From Azospirillum sp. RU38E (GTDB taxonomy: Bacteria; Pseudomonadota; Alphaproteobacteria; Azospirillales; Azospirillaceae), in the NCBI RefSeq assembly GCF_900188385.1, contig NZ_FZOI01000017.1, positions 1 through 64,000 of the forward strand: DNA of 64,000 nt, in the 5' to 3' direction. This document shows positions 1 through 8,347 of this stretch, piece by piece. Numbering within the stretch: position 1 is the first letter of the stretch; every line of letters begins with the position of its first letter. The translations under genes were made by a program, and so were the position numbers. Below the pieces are notes generated by a model. The model was not told the DNA's origin. It saw only the letters and a program-made list of their open reading frames with translations, and ran no database searches.

Positions 1-492
1 ACGTCCCAGACCAATCCGATACTCCCATGCCTCAACCTCCATATCCCGAAGGCACAGGGAATCACGATAAATCAATAACCGCAACTGTAGTACTATATCA
101 GCCGTGGTGATCGCGGGCTATTCCCGTGGCGCGTAGCGATGGAGCAGGGACTTGGCCGATGACGCAACCATATCGCAAGGCGACGGACTGGCCGACAGGG
201 CAGGGGGGGGCACGATCCGGGTGGGCTGCGGTACTCGCACTTACCCTGTGCGTATCGACCCACATCGCGTCCCCAGCCCCGCCATCGTCCGCAACTCCGT
301 CACCGTCAGCGCCGGATCAACCGCCCTGGCCAAGCGCACGCAAGCACCACGTGCCATCACCACTTCGATCACCGGCGCCATCGGCACCGGTGGGACTACC
401 GGCGCGGTTCACTCCTGCACGACAACGCAAATCTCAAAGCCCTAACCCAAATCCGCAAGACGGTGCTCACCGGAGCGTTACGTTTCATCTGG
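1..492. other. No intact gene; possible decayed transporter sequence
   Basis: No reading frame here looks like a functional gene. In the + frame covering about 221-275 a peptide reads GWAAVLALTLCVSTHIAS, close to AWGAVLSMALCVSVLIAS at the start of the MFS transporter encoded at 4378-5562. Several of the shared codons differ only at the third base, which suggests true but decayed homology. The similarity breaks off after about 18 residues, and a second transporter-like string (near 150-215) lies on the wrong side of it in another frame. A run of eight to nine G is present near 205. I read this as degraded DNA rather than a gene; the homology call is weak. Confidence 0.3.
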
Positions 493-1389
493 TCAAGACG
501 CCTTTTCATGCAGGGCATCCACAATGACCCGGAAGGCCGGCAGGTTCTGGCGGCGGCTGGGGTAATAGATGAAATATCCTTGGAAGTGGGGCGACCAATC
601 ATCCAGTACAAGGTCCAGATCGCCCGTCGCGATATGCTGGGTGACCATATCCTCGGGCACATAGGCGATGCCAAAGCCATTCAGCGCCGCGTCAATCATG
701 GCGTAGCTTGTATTGAATGTCAGTTGTCCGTCCACGCGGACGCGCAGTTCCTGTCCATCCTTCTCAAACTCCCAGGCATAAAGACCGCCCATGGTCGATT
801 GCCGCATATTGATACAGTCATGGTTGATCAGGTCATGGGGGTGTACCGGCTGTTTGTGCGACAGAAAATACTGTGGAGAGGCAACAGCCACCAATCGCCA
901 ATCCGGTCCCACGCGGACGGCAATCATGTCCTTCTCGACATTCTCCCCCAGCCGGATACCCGCATCGAACCCATCCTCCACGATATTGCGCAGCCCGTTA
1001 TCGATAGAGAGTTCAAGTGCGATATCCGGGTATTGGGCCAGTACCGGTTTCAACTTGGGCCAGACCACGCTGTTCAGCGCATGATCGGATAAGGTGATGC
1101 GAACCCGGCCGGCGGGTTTGTCGCGAAACTCCATCAGGGCGGCAATCTCAGCCTCAATCTCCGATATACGTGGCGCCAGTGACTGACGAAGCCGTTCGCC
1201 GGCCTGGGTAGTGGCCACGCTGCGCGTGGTGCGGGTCAGCAGCCGGATTCCCATACGGCTTTCCAGTTGCTTGATCGTATGGCTCAGCGTCGATTGCGAT
1301 ACGCCCAACTTCGCCGCCGCACGGGTGAAACTGCGCTCCTCCGCCACCGCGAGGAACCAGAGCAGATTGTTGAAATCCTCTTTCGCCAC
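493..1389 (-). CDS. LysR-family transcriptional regulator
   Basis: A 298-residue protein with the LysR layout: an N-terminal winged helix-turn-helix (residues about 5-63, with FTRAAAKLGVSQSTLSHTIKQLE) followed by a periplasmic-binding-protein-like effector domain (about 90-295). It is divergent from the oxidoreductase gene pair starting at 1537, the classic LysR arrangement. A T-N11-A type box (ATTTAT-N11-ATAAAT) lies in the intergenic space at 1418-1440, and a near copy precedes the next operon at 4278-4300. The likely role is co-inducer-dependent activation of both units. The inducer is unknown; it may be the substrate or product of the molybdenum hydroxylase. The family call is firm, the regulon is inference. 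Confidence 0.93.
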   Translation of the reverse strand: MAKEDFNNLLWFLAVAEERSFTRAAAKLGVSQSTLSHTIKQLESRMGIRLLTRTTRSVATTQAGERLRQSLAPRISEIEAEIAALMEFRDKPAGRVRITLSDHALNSVVWPKLKPVLAQYPDIALELSIDNGLRNIVEDGFDAGIRLGENVEKDMIAVRVGPDWRLVAVASPQYFLSHKQPVHPHDLINHDCINMRQSTMGGLYAWEFEKDGQELRVRVDGQLTFNTSYAMIDAALNGFGIAYVPEDMVTQHIATGDLDLVLDDWSPHFQGYFIYYPSRRQNLPAFRVIVDALHEKAS

Positions 1390-1417
1390 AGCCTCGTCCC
1401 TTCGATCTGAGGCTGAG

Positions 1418-1440
1418 ATTTATGGGCCAGGTCGATAAAT
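1418..1440. promoter_or_regulatory. LysR box upstream of the iorAB-like pair
   Basis: Perfect inverted arms ATTTAT and ATAAAT separated by exactly 11 bases, the T-N11-A pattern bound by LysR-type regulators. It lies between the start of the lysR gene (1389) and the ATG of the 2Fe-2S subunit (1537). The same arms with one base changed recur at 4278-4300. Confidence 0.6.
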
Positions 1441-1536
1441 GCAAGAGGGTATAGCCGGCTAATCGGCATGACGGCGCCGCCTTACCTTGATGAAGCGATA
1501 AGGGCACTGTCTTTGTGCTGGCGCCTGGGAGTGACC

Positions 1537-1989
1537 ATGGAACTGATCATCAACGGCCACAGAAAACAGGTCGAGATCGAGCCCGATACCCCCTTACTGT
1601 GGGTGCTGCGTGACGAACTGGGCATGACGGGCACAAAATATGGCTGCGGTCTGGCGCAATGTGGTGCCTGCACGGTGCTGGTTGACGGTCAGGCGACGCG
1701 GTCCTGTGTGACGCCTGTCGAGGCAGTGGTTGGAGCAGCTGTTACGACTATCGAAGCCGTCAGCGATGATCCCGTTGGCCGCGAGGTGGTGGAAGCCTGG
1801 GTCAGGCATCAGGTTCCGCAATGTGGCTACTGCCAGTCCGGTCAGGTGATGACGGCAACCGCCCTTCTGAAGCAATCCGACAAGCCCAGCGAGGAGGAGA
1901 TCGCGGCGGCAATGGTCAATTTGTGTCGTTGCGGCACCTATAATGCCATCGCCGCAGCCGTCCGTGACGTGGCCGGGGTGAAATCATGA
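1537..1989 (+). CDS. 2Fe-2S subunit of a molybdenum hydroxylase (isoquinoline 1-oxidoreductase alpha type)
   Basis: A 150-residue small subunit of the xanthine dehydrogenase family. The N-terminal plant-ferredoxin-like cluster is visible in KYGCGLAQCGACTVLVDG, and the second all-helical [2Fe-2S] domain in QCGYCQSGQVM and NLCRCGTYNAI. It passes electrons from the molybdopterin subunit to a downstream acceptor. An earlier in-frame ATG exists at 1468, but the ATG at 1537 has a GGGAG ribosome-binding site five bases upstream and gives the normal family length starting MELIINGH. The stop overlaps the next gene by ATGA, so the two are translationally coupled. Family call is sure; the N-heterocycle versus aldehyde substrate is not. 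Confidence 0.92.
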   Translation: MELIINGHRKQVEIEPDTPLLWVLRDELGMTGTKYGCGLAQCGACTVLVDGQATRSCVTPVEAVVGAAVTTIEAVSDDPVGREVVEAWVRHQVPQCGYCQSGQVMTATALLKQSDKPSEEEIAAAMVNLCRCGTYNAIAAAVRDVAGVKS

Positions 1990-4199
1990 TGATGCGTCGC
2001 TTGGCACCCCACGGGGGACCCTTGCCGGACCAACCGGCCAAACTGTCGCGGCGGGGATTTCTGGGCGCTGGTGCAGGCGCCCTGGTTCTCAGCGTCGCTC
2101 TGCCGATCGGCAATGCAAGGGCGCAAGCAGCCAGGATCGTGCCGGGTACAAGGGTCAGCGCCTTCCTGGAAATCAGGCCCGACAATAAAGTGATGTTCCG
2201 CAGCCCCTTCATCGAGGGTGGCCAGGGCATCTTCACCGCCATGGCCCAGATCGTTGGCGAGGAGCTGGATGTCAATCCTGCGCAGTTCATTGTCGAATGT
2301 GCGCCGCCGGGTCCGGATTACCTGCTGACCATGGGTGCCCGCTTCACGGGCGGCAGCATGTCGGTACGGATGAGCTACGACACGCTGCGGCGGTTGGGGG
2401 CGGCTGCAAGGCTGATGCTGATACAGGCGGCTGCCCAGCGTCTGGGTGTGCCCGCCGCGTCTTTGTCGACCAAGCCGGGGCAGGTGATACATGCCAGCAG
2501 CGGCCGCACCCTGGACTATGGTGCCGTTGCGGCGGCAGCAGCGAAGCTGCCGGTGCCATCCGATGCCCCTTTGCGATCCGGTGCTGATTTCCGCTGGATC
2601 GGCAAGCCGGTTGCCAGGTTGGATGTCCTGGAGAAATCAACAGGACAGGCTCGTTATTCCATCGACCTGTCGGTGGAGGGCATGCTGCACGCTGCCGTTC
2701 AGCATGCTCCCCGCCTTGGACTTGAACCTGCCAGCCTGACGAACGAAGCGGACGTGCGCGCCATGCCGGGCGTGCATTCAATCCACCGGTTGCCCGGCGC
2801 GGTGGCCGTCCTGGCCAATAGCTGGTGGCGGGCCCGGCGGGCGGTGGAGACCCTGACCGTGACCTGGGCAGAGCCTGCCGGTGCGATCGTGATGCCCGCT
2901 AACTTCTCCAGTCAGGCGCACCGGTCAAAACTGAAGACCACGCAAGGCGACGGCATCGCCTTTGAGACGGAGGGCGATGTGGCTGCCGGGTTGCGTGGTG
3001 CCGCGCGGGTGGTGGAAGCCACCTATGAGGCGCCGCATCTGGCCCATGGGCAACTGGAGCCGCCGTCTGCCCTGGCGCGCTTCAACAAGGACGGGACGCT
3101 GGACCTGTGGTTGCCCAACCAGGCACCGGAAATGTTCCAGGCTGCGGCGGCCAAGGTGGCGGGTCTGACACCCGAAAGAGTGTTCATCCATTCACCGATA
3201 CTGGGTGGCTTCTTCGGACGGCACTTTCTGTATGCGTCGGCCAACCCGTTCCCGCAGGCGATCCTTCTGTCAAAGGCGGCGGGCCGCCCGGTCAAGCTGA
3301 TCTGGAGCCGGGAGGAGGAGTTTCTGCGAGATGCCCTGCGCCCGATGGGCGTGGCCCGCTTCCGCGCCGGGCCGGATGACGCGGGCCTGCCGGTTGCTAT
3401 GTCCGCCGTTGCGGTTGGCGAGGGGGCGACAGGCCGCTGGTACGGGCGGCAGCCTGGCAAGGTGGACAGTTCCGCCGTGGAGGGTATCGCCGGAAAGCCC
3501 TATGCGATCCCGCACCGGCGCGTCGGGCAGATCCATGTCGATGATCCGGCGGTGATCGGCTTCTGGCGCTCTGTCGGCCATTCCATGAATGATTTCTTCT
3601 ATGAGACCTTCTTTGACGAGATGGCCGATGCTGGCGGACAGGACCCGCTGGTCCTGCGTCAGCGTCTGCTGGCGCACAGCCCCCGACATCTGACATTGCT
3701 GGACGCGGTGGTGGATTTGTCCGGCGGCTGGCGGCGTGGCCCGTTTCAGGCGACCGATGGCAGCCGGCGGGCACGCGGCGTCGCCATGGCCTCTCCGTTC
3801 GGCAGTGAAGCGGCCGCCATTGCCGAGGTCTCGCTGCGGTCGGGTGAGGTGGTGGTGCATGATATCTGGGTGGCCATTGATCCTGGCCGCATCGTCAACC
3901 CCGCCATTGTGGAGGCACAGATAAACTCCGCTGTGGCTTTGGGCCTTTCCACGACGCTGCTGGAGGAAGTGGTCTATGCCGATGGCCAGCCCCAGGCGCG
4001 GAACTTTGACGGCTATCCCATTCTGCCTCCCGACCGCATGCCGCGTGTCCATCTGCGGATCATCGAAAGTGGGGCGGCAATGGGAGGGATAGGGGAGCCG
4101 GGTCTGCCTGCCGTACCACCAGCCGTGACCAATGCTACTTCCGTCTTGGCAGGCCGGCGCATTCGCAGCCTGCCCCTGTCAAAGGCCGGTTTGACCTGA
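1986..4199 (+). CDS. Molybdopterin-binding subunit of a molybdenum hydroxylase (isoquinoline 1-oxidoreductase beta type)
   Basis: A 737-residue large catalytic subunit. A Tat-type leader is visible at residues about 21-47 (SRRGFLGAGAGALVL followed by an ARAQA cleavage region), so it is probably exported folded with its molybdenum cofactor, as in periplasmic IorB-like enzymes. Aldehyde-oxidase/xanthine-dehydrogenase large-chain segments follow, including EGGQGIFTAMAQIV, a long molybdopterin-binding region and C-terminal GGIGEPGLPAVPPAVTNA, which carries the conserved Glu near the active site. There is no FAD subunit, as is usual for this subfamily, and no XdhC-type maturation gene nearby. Substrates of relatives are N-heterocycles or aldehydes; the actual one is unknown. 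Confidence 0.92.
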   Translation: MMMRRLAPHGGPLPDQPAKLSRRGFLGAGAGALVLSVALPIGNARAQAARIVPGTRVSAFLEIRPDNKVMFRSPFIEGGQGIFTAMAQIVGEELDVNPAQFIVECAPPGPDYLLTMGARFTGGSMSVRMSYDTLRRLGAAARLMLIQAAAQRLGVPAASLSTKPGQVIHASSGRTLDYGAVAAAAAKLPVPSDAPLRSGADFRWIGKPVARLDVLEKSTGQARYSIDLSVEGMLHAAVQHAPRLGLEPASLTNEADVRAMPGVHSIHRLPGAVAVLANSWWRARRAVETLTVTWAEPAGAIVMPANFSSQAHRSKLKTTQGDGIAFETEGDVAAGLRGAARVVEATYEAPHLAHGQLEPPSALARFNKDGTLDLWLPNQAPEMFQAAAAKVAGLTPERVFIHSPILGGFFGRHFLYASANPFPQAILLSKAAGRPVKLIWSREEEFLRDALRPMGVARFRAGPDDAGLPVAMSAVAVGEGATGRWYGRQPGKVDSSAVEGIAGKPYAIPHRRVGQIHVDDPAVIGFWRSVGHSMNDFFYETFFDEMADAGGQDPLVLRQRLLAHSPRHLTLLDAVVDLSGGWRRGPFQATDGSRRARGVAMASPFGSEAAAIAEVSLRSGEVVVHDIWVAIDPGRIVNPAIVEAQINSAVALGLSTTLLEEVVYADGQPQARNFDGYPILPPDRMPRVHLRIIESGAAMGGIGEPGLPAVPPAVTNATSVLAGRRIRSLPLSKAGLT

Positions 4200-4277
4200 A
4201 CCCAAGCAGGTCTGCCGGTCTGGCGGTGATCGCCCGGAACGCCCCCATCCCCTCCCCTGTTCCGGGTGATCATCGCC

Positions 4278-4300
4278 ATTAATCGACTGGACTTATAAAT
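4278..4300. promoter_or_regulatory. Second LysR box, upstream of the MFS operon
   Basis: ATTAAT-N11-ATAAAT, the same spacing and nearly the same arms as the box at 1418-1440. It sits about 78 bases before the MFS start at 4378. This suggests that the LysR regulator at 493-1389 also controls the transporter/dehydrogenase operon. Confidence 0.55.
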
Positions 4301-4377
4301 TCATGCGGATTTAGCGGTCTAATCCATGGAACGAGGGTGGCGTACCTTCATCCTCTGACGTGAATGACTGGTGATGC

Positions 4378-5562
4378 ATGGACCCGACTTATGACGACAC
4401 ACTGACCGCCCCACACCCCGCCTGGGGTGCGGTCTTGTCCATGGCGCTGTGTGTGTCCGTGCTGATCGCGTCGGAATTCATGCCGGTCAGCCTGTTGACA
4501 CCTATCGCCAGAGACCTGGCGATGACAGAGGGACAGGCGGGGCAGGCCATATCGATCTCAGGACTGTTTGCCGTCGGGACCAGCCTTTTCATTGCGGGCT
4601 GGACGCGGCGGCTGGATCGAAAGCTGGTGTTGGTGGGTTTCTCGCTCTTGCTGGTCCTGTCCGGCAACATTGTCACCCTGGCTCCGTCCCATGGGGTCCT
4701 GATGATGGGCCGGGCCTTGCTGGGTATCGCCATTGGCGGCTTCTGGTCCATGTCCACGGCTATTGTGATGCGCCTGCTGCCGGAACAGGCCGTGCCACGC
4801 GGGCTTGCCCTGCTGAATGCCGGCAATGCCATCGCTGCCACCATCTCGGCGCCAATGGGCAGTTTTCTGGGCGACATGATTGGATGGCGCGGGGCCTTCT
4901 TCTGCGTGGTACCGCTGGCCATCCTGGCGCTGGGCTGGCAATGGCTTAGCCTACCGTCGCTGCCGCCACAGCGGGTGGCGCGGAGTGGCGATGTGTTCCA
5001 TTTGCTGCGCCGCCGGCAGGTGGCGCTGGGCATGACGGCGATCCTGCTGTTGTTCATGGGCCAGTTTGCGCTGTTCACCTATCTGCGGCCCTTTCTGGAG
5101 GCCGTGTCTGGGTTCTCCATCAATGGCTTGTCACTGGTGCTGCTGTCGATGGGGCTGGCGGGTGTGGCGGGGACCTGGTGCGTCAGCCGCATGCTGAACC
5201 ACCAGCTTTATTCGATCCTGGTCGGCATTCCGCTGATCATGGCTGGCGTGGCTGTGCTGCTGATTGTCATTGGAAGCCAGACAATGCCGGTCACATTGCT
5301 GCTGGTGGCCTGGGGCTTCGTCGGTACGGCGGCCCCGGTCGGTTGGGGCACCTGGCTGGCGCGCACCTTGAAAGAAGAGGCAGAGGCAGGTGGTGGCCTG
5401 CAGGTCGCCATCATCCAGTTGGCCATCACCCTGGGGGCCGCGATCGGCGGTGTGCTGTTCGACCATGCTGGCTGGCGGAGTTCCTTTGCCTTTGCCGCCC
5501 TGCTGTTGCTGGGCGCCACCCTGACCGGGCTTGCGGCCTGGGCTGACACACGGAGACGCTGA
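4378..5562 (+). CDS. MFS drug/sugar-efflux-type transporter (AraJ/YdhP-like)
   Basis: A 394-residue, 12-helix major facilitator protein. The N-terminus has the DHA1/AraJ signature (LIASEFMPVSLLTPIARDL, then a GQAGQAIS region) and the loop-2 region carries TRRLDRK. It probably exports or imports a small organic compound by proton antiport or symport across the inner membrane. It is the first gene of a three-gene operon: its TGA shares a base with the ATG of the next gene. Placement behind a LysR box matching that of the molybdenum hydroxylase suggests it moves the same substrate or product. Direction of transport is unresolved. Confidence 0.88.
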   Translation: MDPTYDDTLTAPHPAWGAVLSMALCVSVLIASEFMPVSLLTPIARDLAMTEGQAGQAISISGLFAVGTSLFIAGWTRRLDRKLVLVGFSLLLVLSGNIVTLAPSHGVLMMGRALLGIAIGGFWSMSTAIVMRLLPEQAVPRGLALLNAGNAIAATISAPMGSFLGDMIGWRGAFFCVVPLAILALGWQWLSLPSLPPQRVARSGDVFHLLRRRQVALGMTAILLLFMGQFALFTYLRPFLEAVSGFSINGLSLVLLSMGLAGVAGTWCVSRMLNHQLYSILVGIPLIMAGVAVLLIVIGSQTMPVTLLLVAWGFVGTAAPVGWGTWLARTLKEEAEAGGGLQVAIIQLAITLGAAIGGVLFDHAGWRSSFAFAALLLLGATLTGLAAWADTRRR

Positions 5563-6002
5563 TGAAGTCGCTCTACCGCCGCACCATTGTGGGCACCATG
5601 CTGACGGTCGCCATGTCGCCACGGCTTGCTCTGGCTAAGGACAATGAGATGAAGATTGAATGCAGCTTTGATGATCAGGTCTTCGCAATCACGCTGGACG
5701 ACAATCCTTCGGCCCATGATCTGCTGTCCCTCCTGCCGTTGAACAACCTGTCGATCACCGATTACGCCACGAACGAGAAGATCGCCTATCTGCCGCGTAA
5801 ACTGACAGAAGCCGGTGCTGCCCGGTTCGGTGGCGAGACACCGGGTGACTTCTGCTATTACGCGCCATGGGGCAATCTCGTCTTCTTCTACGCCGGATAC
5901 CGCTGGTCAAACGGTCTGATCCGGCTGGGCCGCCTGGATGGCGGCATCGCCCCCCTGATGGTGCGCGGCACCTTCTCGCTGCGTATCCGTTCCTTAGTCT
6001 GA
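5562..6002 (+). CDS. Cyclophilin-like fold protein with signal peptide
   Basis: A 146-residue protein. The first roughly 25 residues (arginine-containing N-region, hydrophobic stretch, ending ALAK) look like an export signal. The mature part matches the small cyclophilin-like domain family: a beta-rich protein with PSAHDLLSLLPL, the conserved GDFCYYAPWGNLVFFY block and a C-terminal GTFSLRI strand. These proteins often sit beside MFS transporters and alcohol dehydrogenases, as here. Biochemical role is not established for the family, and no prolyl isomerase catalytic arginine can be assigned. It overlaps the preceding stop by one base and is 24 bases from the dehydrogenase. Confidence 0.8.
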   Translation: MKSLYRRTIVGTMLTVAMSPRLALAKDNEMKIECSFDDQVFAITLDDNPSAHDLLSLLPLNNLSITDYATNEKIAYLPRKLTEAGAARFGGETPGDFCYYAPWGNLVFFYAGYRWSNGLIRLGRLDGGIAPLMVRGTFSLRIRSLV

Positions 6003-6026
6003 AATCTTTCACCAAGGAGGCCCGAC

Positions 6027-7043
6027 ATGCTGGCCACTGTGTTGCACGGTCCGCGCGATGTGCGTTACGAGACCGTACCCGATCCACAAATCCTGAAACC
6101 CACCGACGCCATCATCAAGCTGTCGGCCACCTGCATCTGTGGGTCCGACCTCTGGCCCTATCGCGGTATTCAGGGCATGGATGCGCCCACCGCCATGGGT
6201 CATGAATATTGCGGCGTGGTGGTAGAGGTTGGCAGTGCGGTAGAAAATATTCGGCCCGGACAGTTCGTCGTCGGCTCCTTCGCGCTGTCGGACAATACCT
6301 GTCCGCATTGCAGCTTCGGCTTCCCGTCATCCTGCGTACAGCGTGAATTCATGCTGGGTGCCCAGGCCCCCTATGCCCGCGTACCGCTGGCAGACGGTAC
6401 CCTGGTCGCCACACCCGAACTGCCCCCAGATGATCTGATCCCCAGCCTGCTGGCAGCGTCCGACGTTCTGGGGACGGGCTGGTACGCTGCTTATGCCGCC
6501 AACACGCGACCCGGTTCCACGGTCGCGGTTGTCGGTGACGGGGCCGTCGGCCTGATGGGCGTGCTGGCTGCCAAGCAGATGGGGGCCGAACGCATCATCA
6601 TCATGAGCCGACATAAGGCCCGCCAGGATCTGGCCCTGACCTATGGCGCCACGGACATTGTCACTGAACGCGGTGACGCCGGTGTCGCCCGTATCAAGGA
6701 ACTGACCAAGGGCATCGGCGTGGATGGTGTGCTGGAATGTGTCGGCACCAATGAGAGCATGCAGCAGGCGATCCGTGTCGCCCGGCCTGGTGCCATGATC
6801 GGCTATGTCGGGGTGCCGCATGAGGTGGAGCTGGACGGTCAGGCCTTGTTCTTCTCCCAGACCGGCATGCTGGGCGGCCCGGCCCCGGTCCGTCGCTTTC
6901 TGCCGCACCTGATTGACCTGGTGCTACAGCGCAAGATCAATCCGGGTCTGGTCTTCGACCTGGAACTGCCTATTGCGGATGTGGCGGAGGGTTACCGCGC
7001 CATGGATGAACGCCGTGCCATCAAGACCCTGCTGCGGGTCTGA
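6027..7043 (+). CDS. Zinc-dependent alcohol dehydrogenase family protein (MDR)
   Basis: A 338-residue medium-chain dehydrogenase. The catalytic zinc site is visible as CICGSD and GHEYCG, and the Rossmann glycine motif as VVGDGAVGLMG at about residues 168-178. The structural-zinc lobe is a shortened variant with three cysteines (NTCPHCSFGFPSSC), a pattern I recognise from a subset of this family. It oxidises an alcohol or reduces an aldehyde with NAD(P). A strong AAGGAGG ribosome-binding site (6014-6020) fixes the start. It is last in the MFS/cyclophilin-like operon and is followed by a perfect hairpin. Substrate unknown. Confidence 0.9.
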   Translation: MLATVLHGPRDVRYETVPDPQILKPTDAIIKLSATCICGSDLWPYRGIQGMDAPTAMGHEYCGVVVEVGSAVENIRPGQFVVGSFALSDNTCPHCSFGFPSSCVQREFMLGAQAPYARVPLADGTLVATPELPPDDLIPSLLAASDVLGTGWYAAYAANTRPGSTVAVVGDGAVGLMGVLAAKQMGAERIIIMSRHKARQDLALTYGATDIVTERGDAGVARIKELTKGIGVDGVLECVGTNESMQQAIRVARPGAMIGYVGVPHEVELDGQALFFSQTGMLGGPAPVRRFLPHLIDLVLQRKINPGLVFDLELPIADVAEGYRAMDERRAIKTLLRV

Positions 7044-7063
7044 TCAATCCAGCGTGTCCGCAT

Positions 7064-7103
7064 GAAGGAGGCCATGGGAGAGGGCAACCCCATGGCCTCC
7101 TTC
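7064..7103. terminator. Perfect 15-bp inverted repeat between convergent genes
   Basis: Arms at 7064-7078 (GAAGGAGGCCATGGG) and 7089-7103 pair perfectly around a 10-base loop. The hairpin follows the dehydrogenase stop at 7043 and lies before the convergent gene ending at 7196. No clear T-tract follows on either strand, so rho-independence is uncertain. Confidence 0.6.
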
Positions 7104-7195
7104 ATTCAGCGCCTCCCGAAACCGGCTACGGCAAGAATCAGGGGGCGTGACCTTTGCAGGATTGATCGGCAGACGGAATCGCGGTTCTCTGTTTT

Positions 7196-8218
7196 CTAAC
7201 CTTTGTTGCCAGGCAATGTTCGTGGTGCCGGCGGCTGCGGCGGGACCCAGCCGACCGGCACCGGCGCAGGCGTCTGCTGGCGTGCGTAGTTTTCCAGGCT
7301 GGACAATGAGGGGCCATAATCCTCTGTCGGTGCAGCCAACCATTTGGGGTCCATGGCACGGGCAGCCTCGCGGATATCAGCCGGGATATCGTTAACGCTG
7401 TCATAGGCCCCAAATGAACAAAAATAGGAAATATGGCCCGGCGCATGCCCCATCAACATCCACGGCAGCCAAGGGTTGATCCGGGACCATTGGCCGACAG
7501 ACTTCACATGCGTCAGATCGGGGTTTTCCAGATCGCGGCGCTTCATAATATAGGTGAACATCTCCGACACCCGGTTGAAGGCACCCGCGGACTCACGTGG
7601 CCATTTGTCCGGCTGCAATGCGTTCGGATAGAACAGGTGGATATCGGTGCTGACAATGACGGTGTCGTCGGGACCATATCGCCAGTCCAGCAGGAACGGA
7701 ACCGGCTCTCGCTTTTCGGTATTCAATCCGCCATAGGAAGGGGGAGGTTGCCGGAAGGCGCTGATCGTGTAGTTGAATGGATCGTTGGCAATGGGGACAA
7801 CGCGCACATCCTCGTCGGTGTAGGGGTTGTGCCACGTCTTCAGGATTTCCCCGGTCTTCACATCACGATAGAAGCCAATTTCTCGCAGCATACGGCGATA
7901 GGAACCATCTTCCAGCCGCTTGCAGCGCACGAAACTGAAGCCATCAAGTATAAACAATGGCCGCACCGGTTCATTGTCGCGCACACCATAGACCTTTCCC
8001 CGGAACCAGCCGATCTTCTCCTTGGTCGGGTCGAGATCCATGTCCAGCCGGGCATAGCTGTCCCGATTCCATTCCGGGTTCTTGAAATCAATCTTGGTGA
8101 GGAAGGAAGGCTTGTTGGCGGCGATCGCGGTTGTCGCCAGCCCACCCATTGCACTGGCAGAGGCGGCAAGGGCCGCAAGTCCCAAACCCTGACGCCGCGT
8201 CAATATCGGTCCGCTCAT
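7196..8218 (-). CDS. DUF1838 family protein, exported
   Basis: A 340-residue protein of the DUF1838 family, recognised from the YARLDMDLDPTKEKIGWFRG-type opening and the internal TWHNPYT and WLPWMLMG segments. The N-terminus is Tat-like (TRRQGLGLAALAA followed by an alanine-rich cleavage region), so it is predicted to be periplasmic. The family has no known activity but recurs beside TonB-dependent receptors in catabolic loci. Here it is the last gene of a leftward five-gene operon after the receptor at 8348-10534, with about 130 bases between them. The C-terminus is proline-rich. Confidence 0.85.
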   Translation of the reverse strand: MSGPILTRRQGLGLAALAASASAMGGLATTAIAANKPSFLTKIDFKNPEWNRDSYARLDMDLDPTKEKIGWFRGKVYGVRDNEPVRPLFILDGFSFVRCKRLEDGSYRRMLREIGFYRDVKTGEILKTWHNPYTDEDVRVVPIANDPFNYTISAFRQPPPSYGGLNTEKREPVPFLLDWRYGPDDTVIVSTDIHLFYPNALQPDKWPRESAGAFNRVSEMFTYIMKRRDLENPDLTHVKSVGQWSRINPWLPWMLMGHAPGHISYFCSFGAYDSVNDIPADIREAARAMDPKWLAAPTEDYGPSLSSLENYARQQTPAPVPVGWVPPQPPAPRTLPGNKG

Positions 8219-8347
8219 TTACGCTAAACTCCCTTTCCAGAATTTGACCAAGCGCTGAAAGCAGCGCCATGTGCTTAAGGTCGCGAATCCCCATCTGCAT
8301 CACTGGGGACGGAATTCTTTGGTGTTGCGCCCAAGTCTGCTCAGGCA

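Noticed and set aside
126-527. 133-codon plus-strand frame at the left edge as a real gene
   Set aside because: Low-complexity Pro/Ser/Ala-rich translation, weak start, overlap with the LysR gene on the other strand; only an 18-residue piece resembles a protein family.
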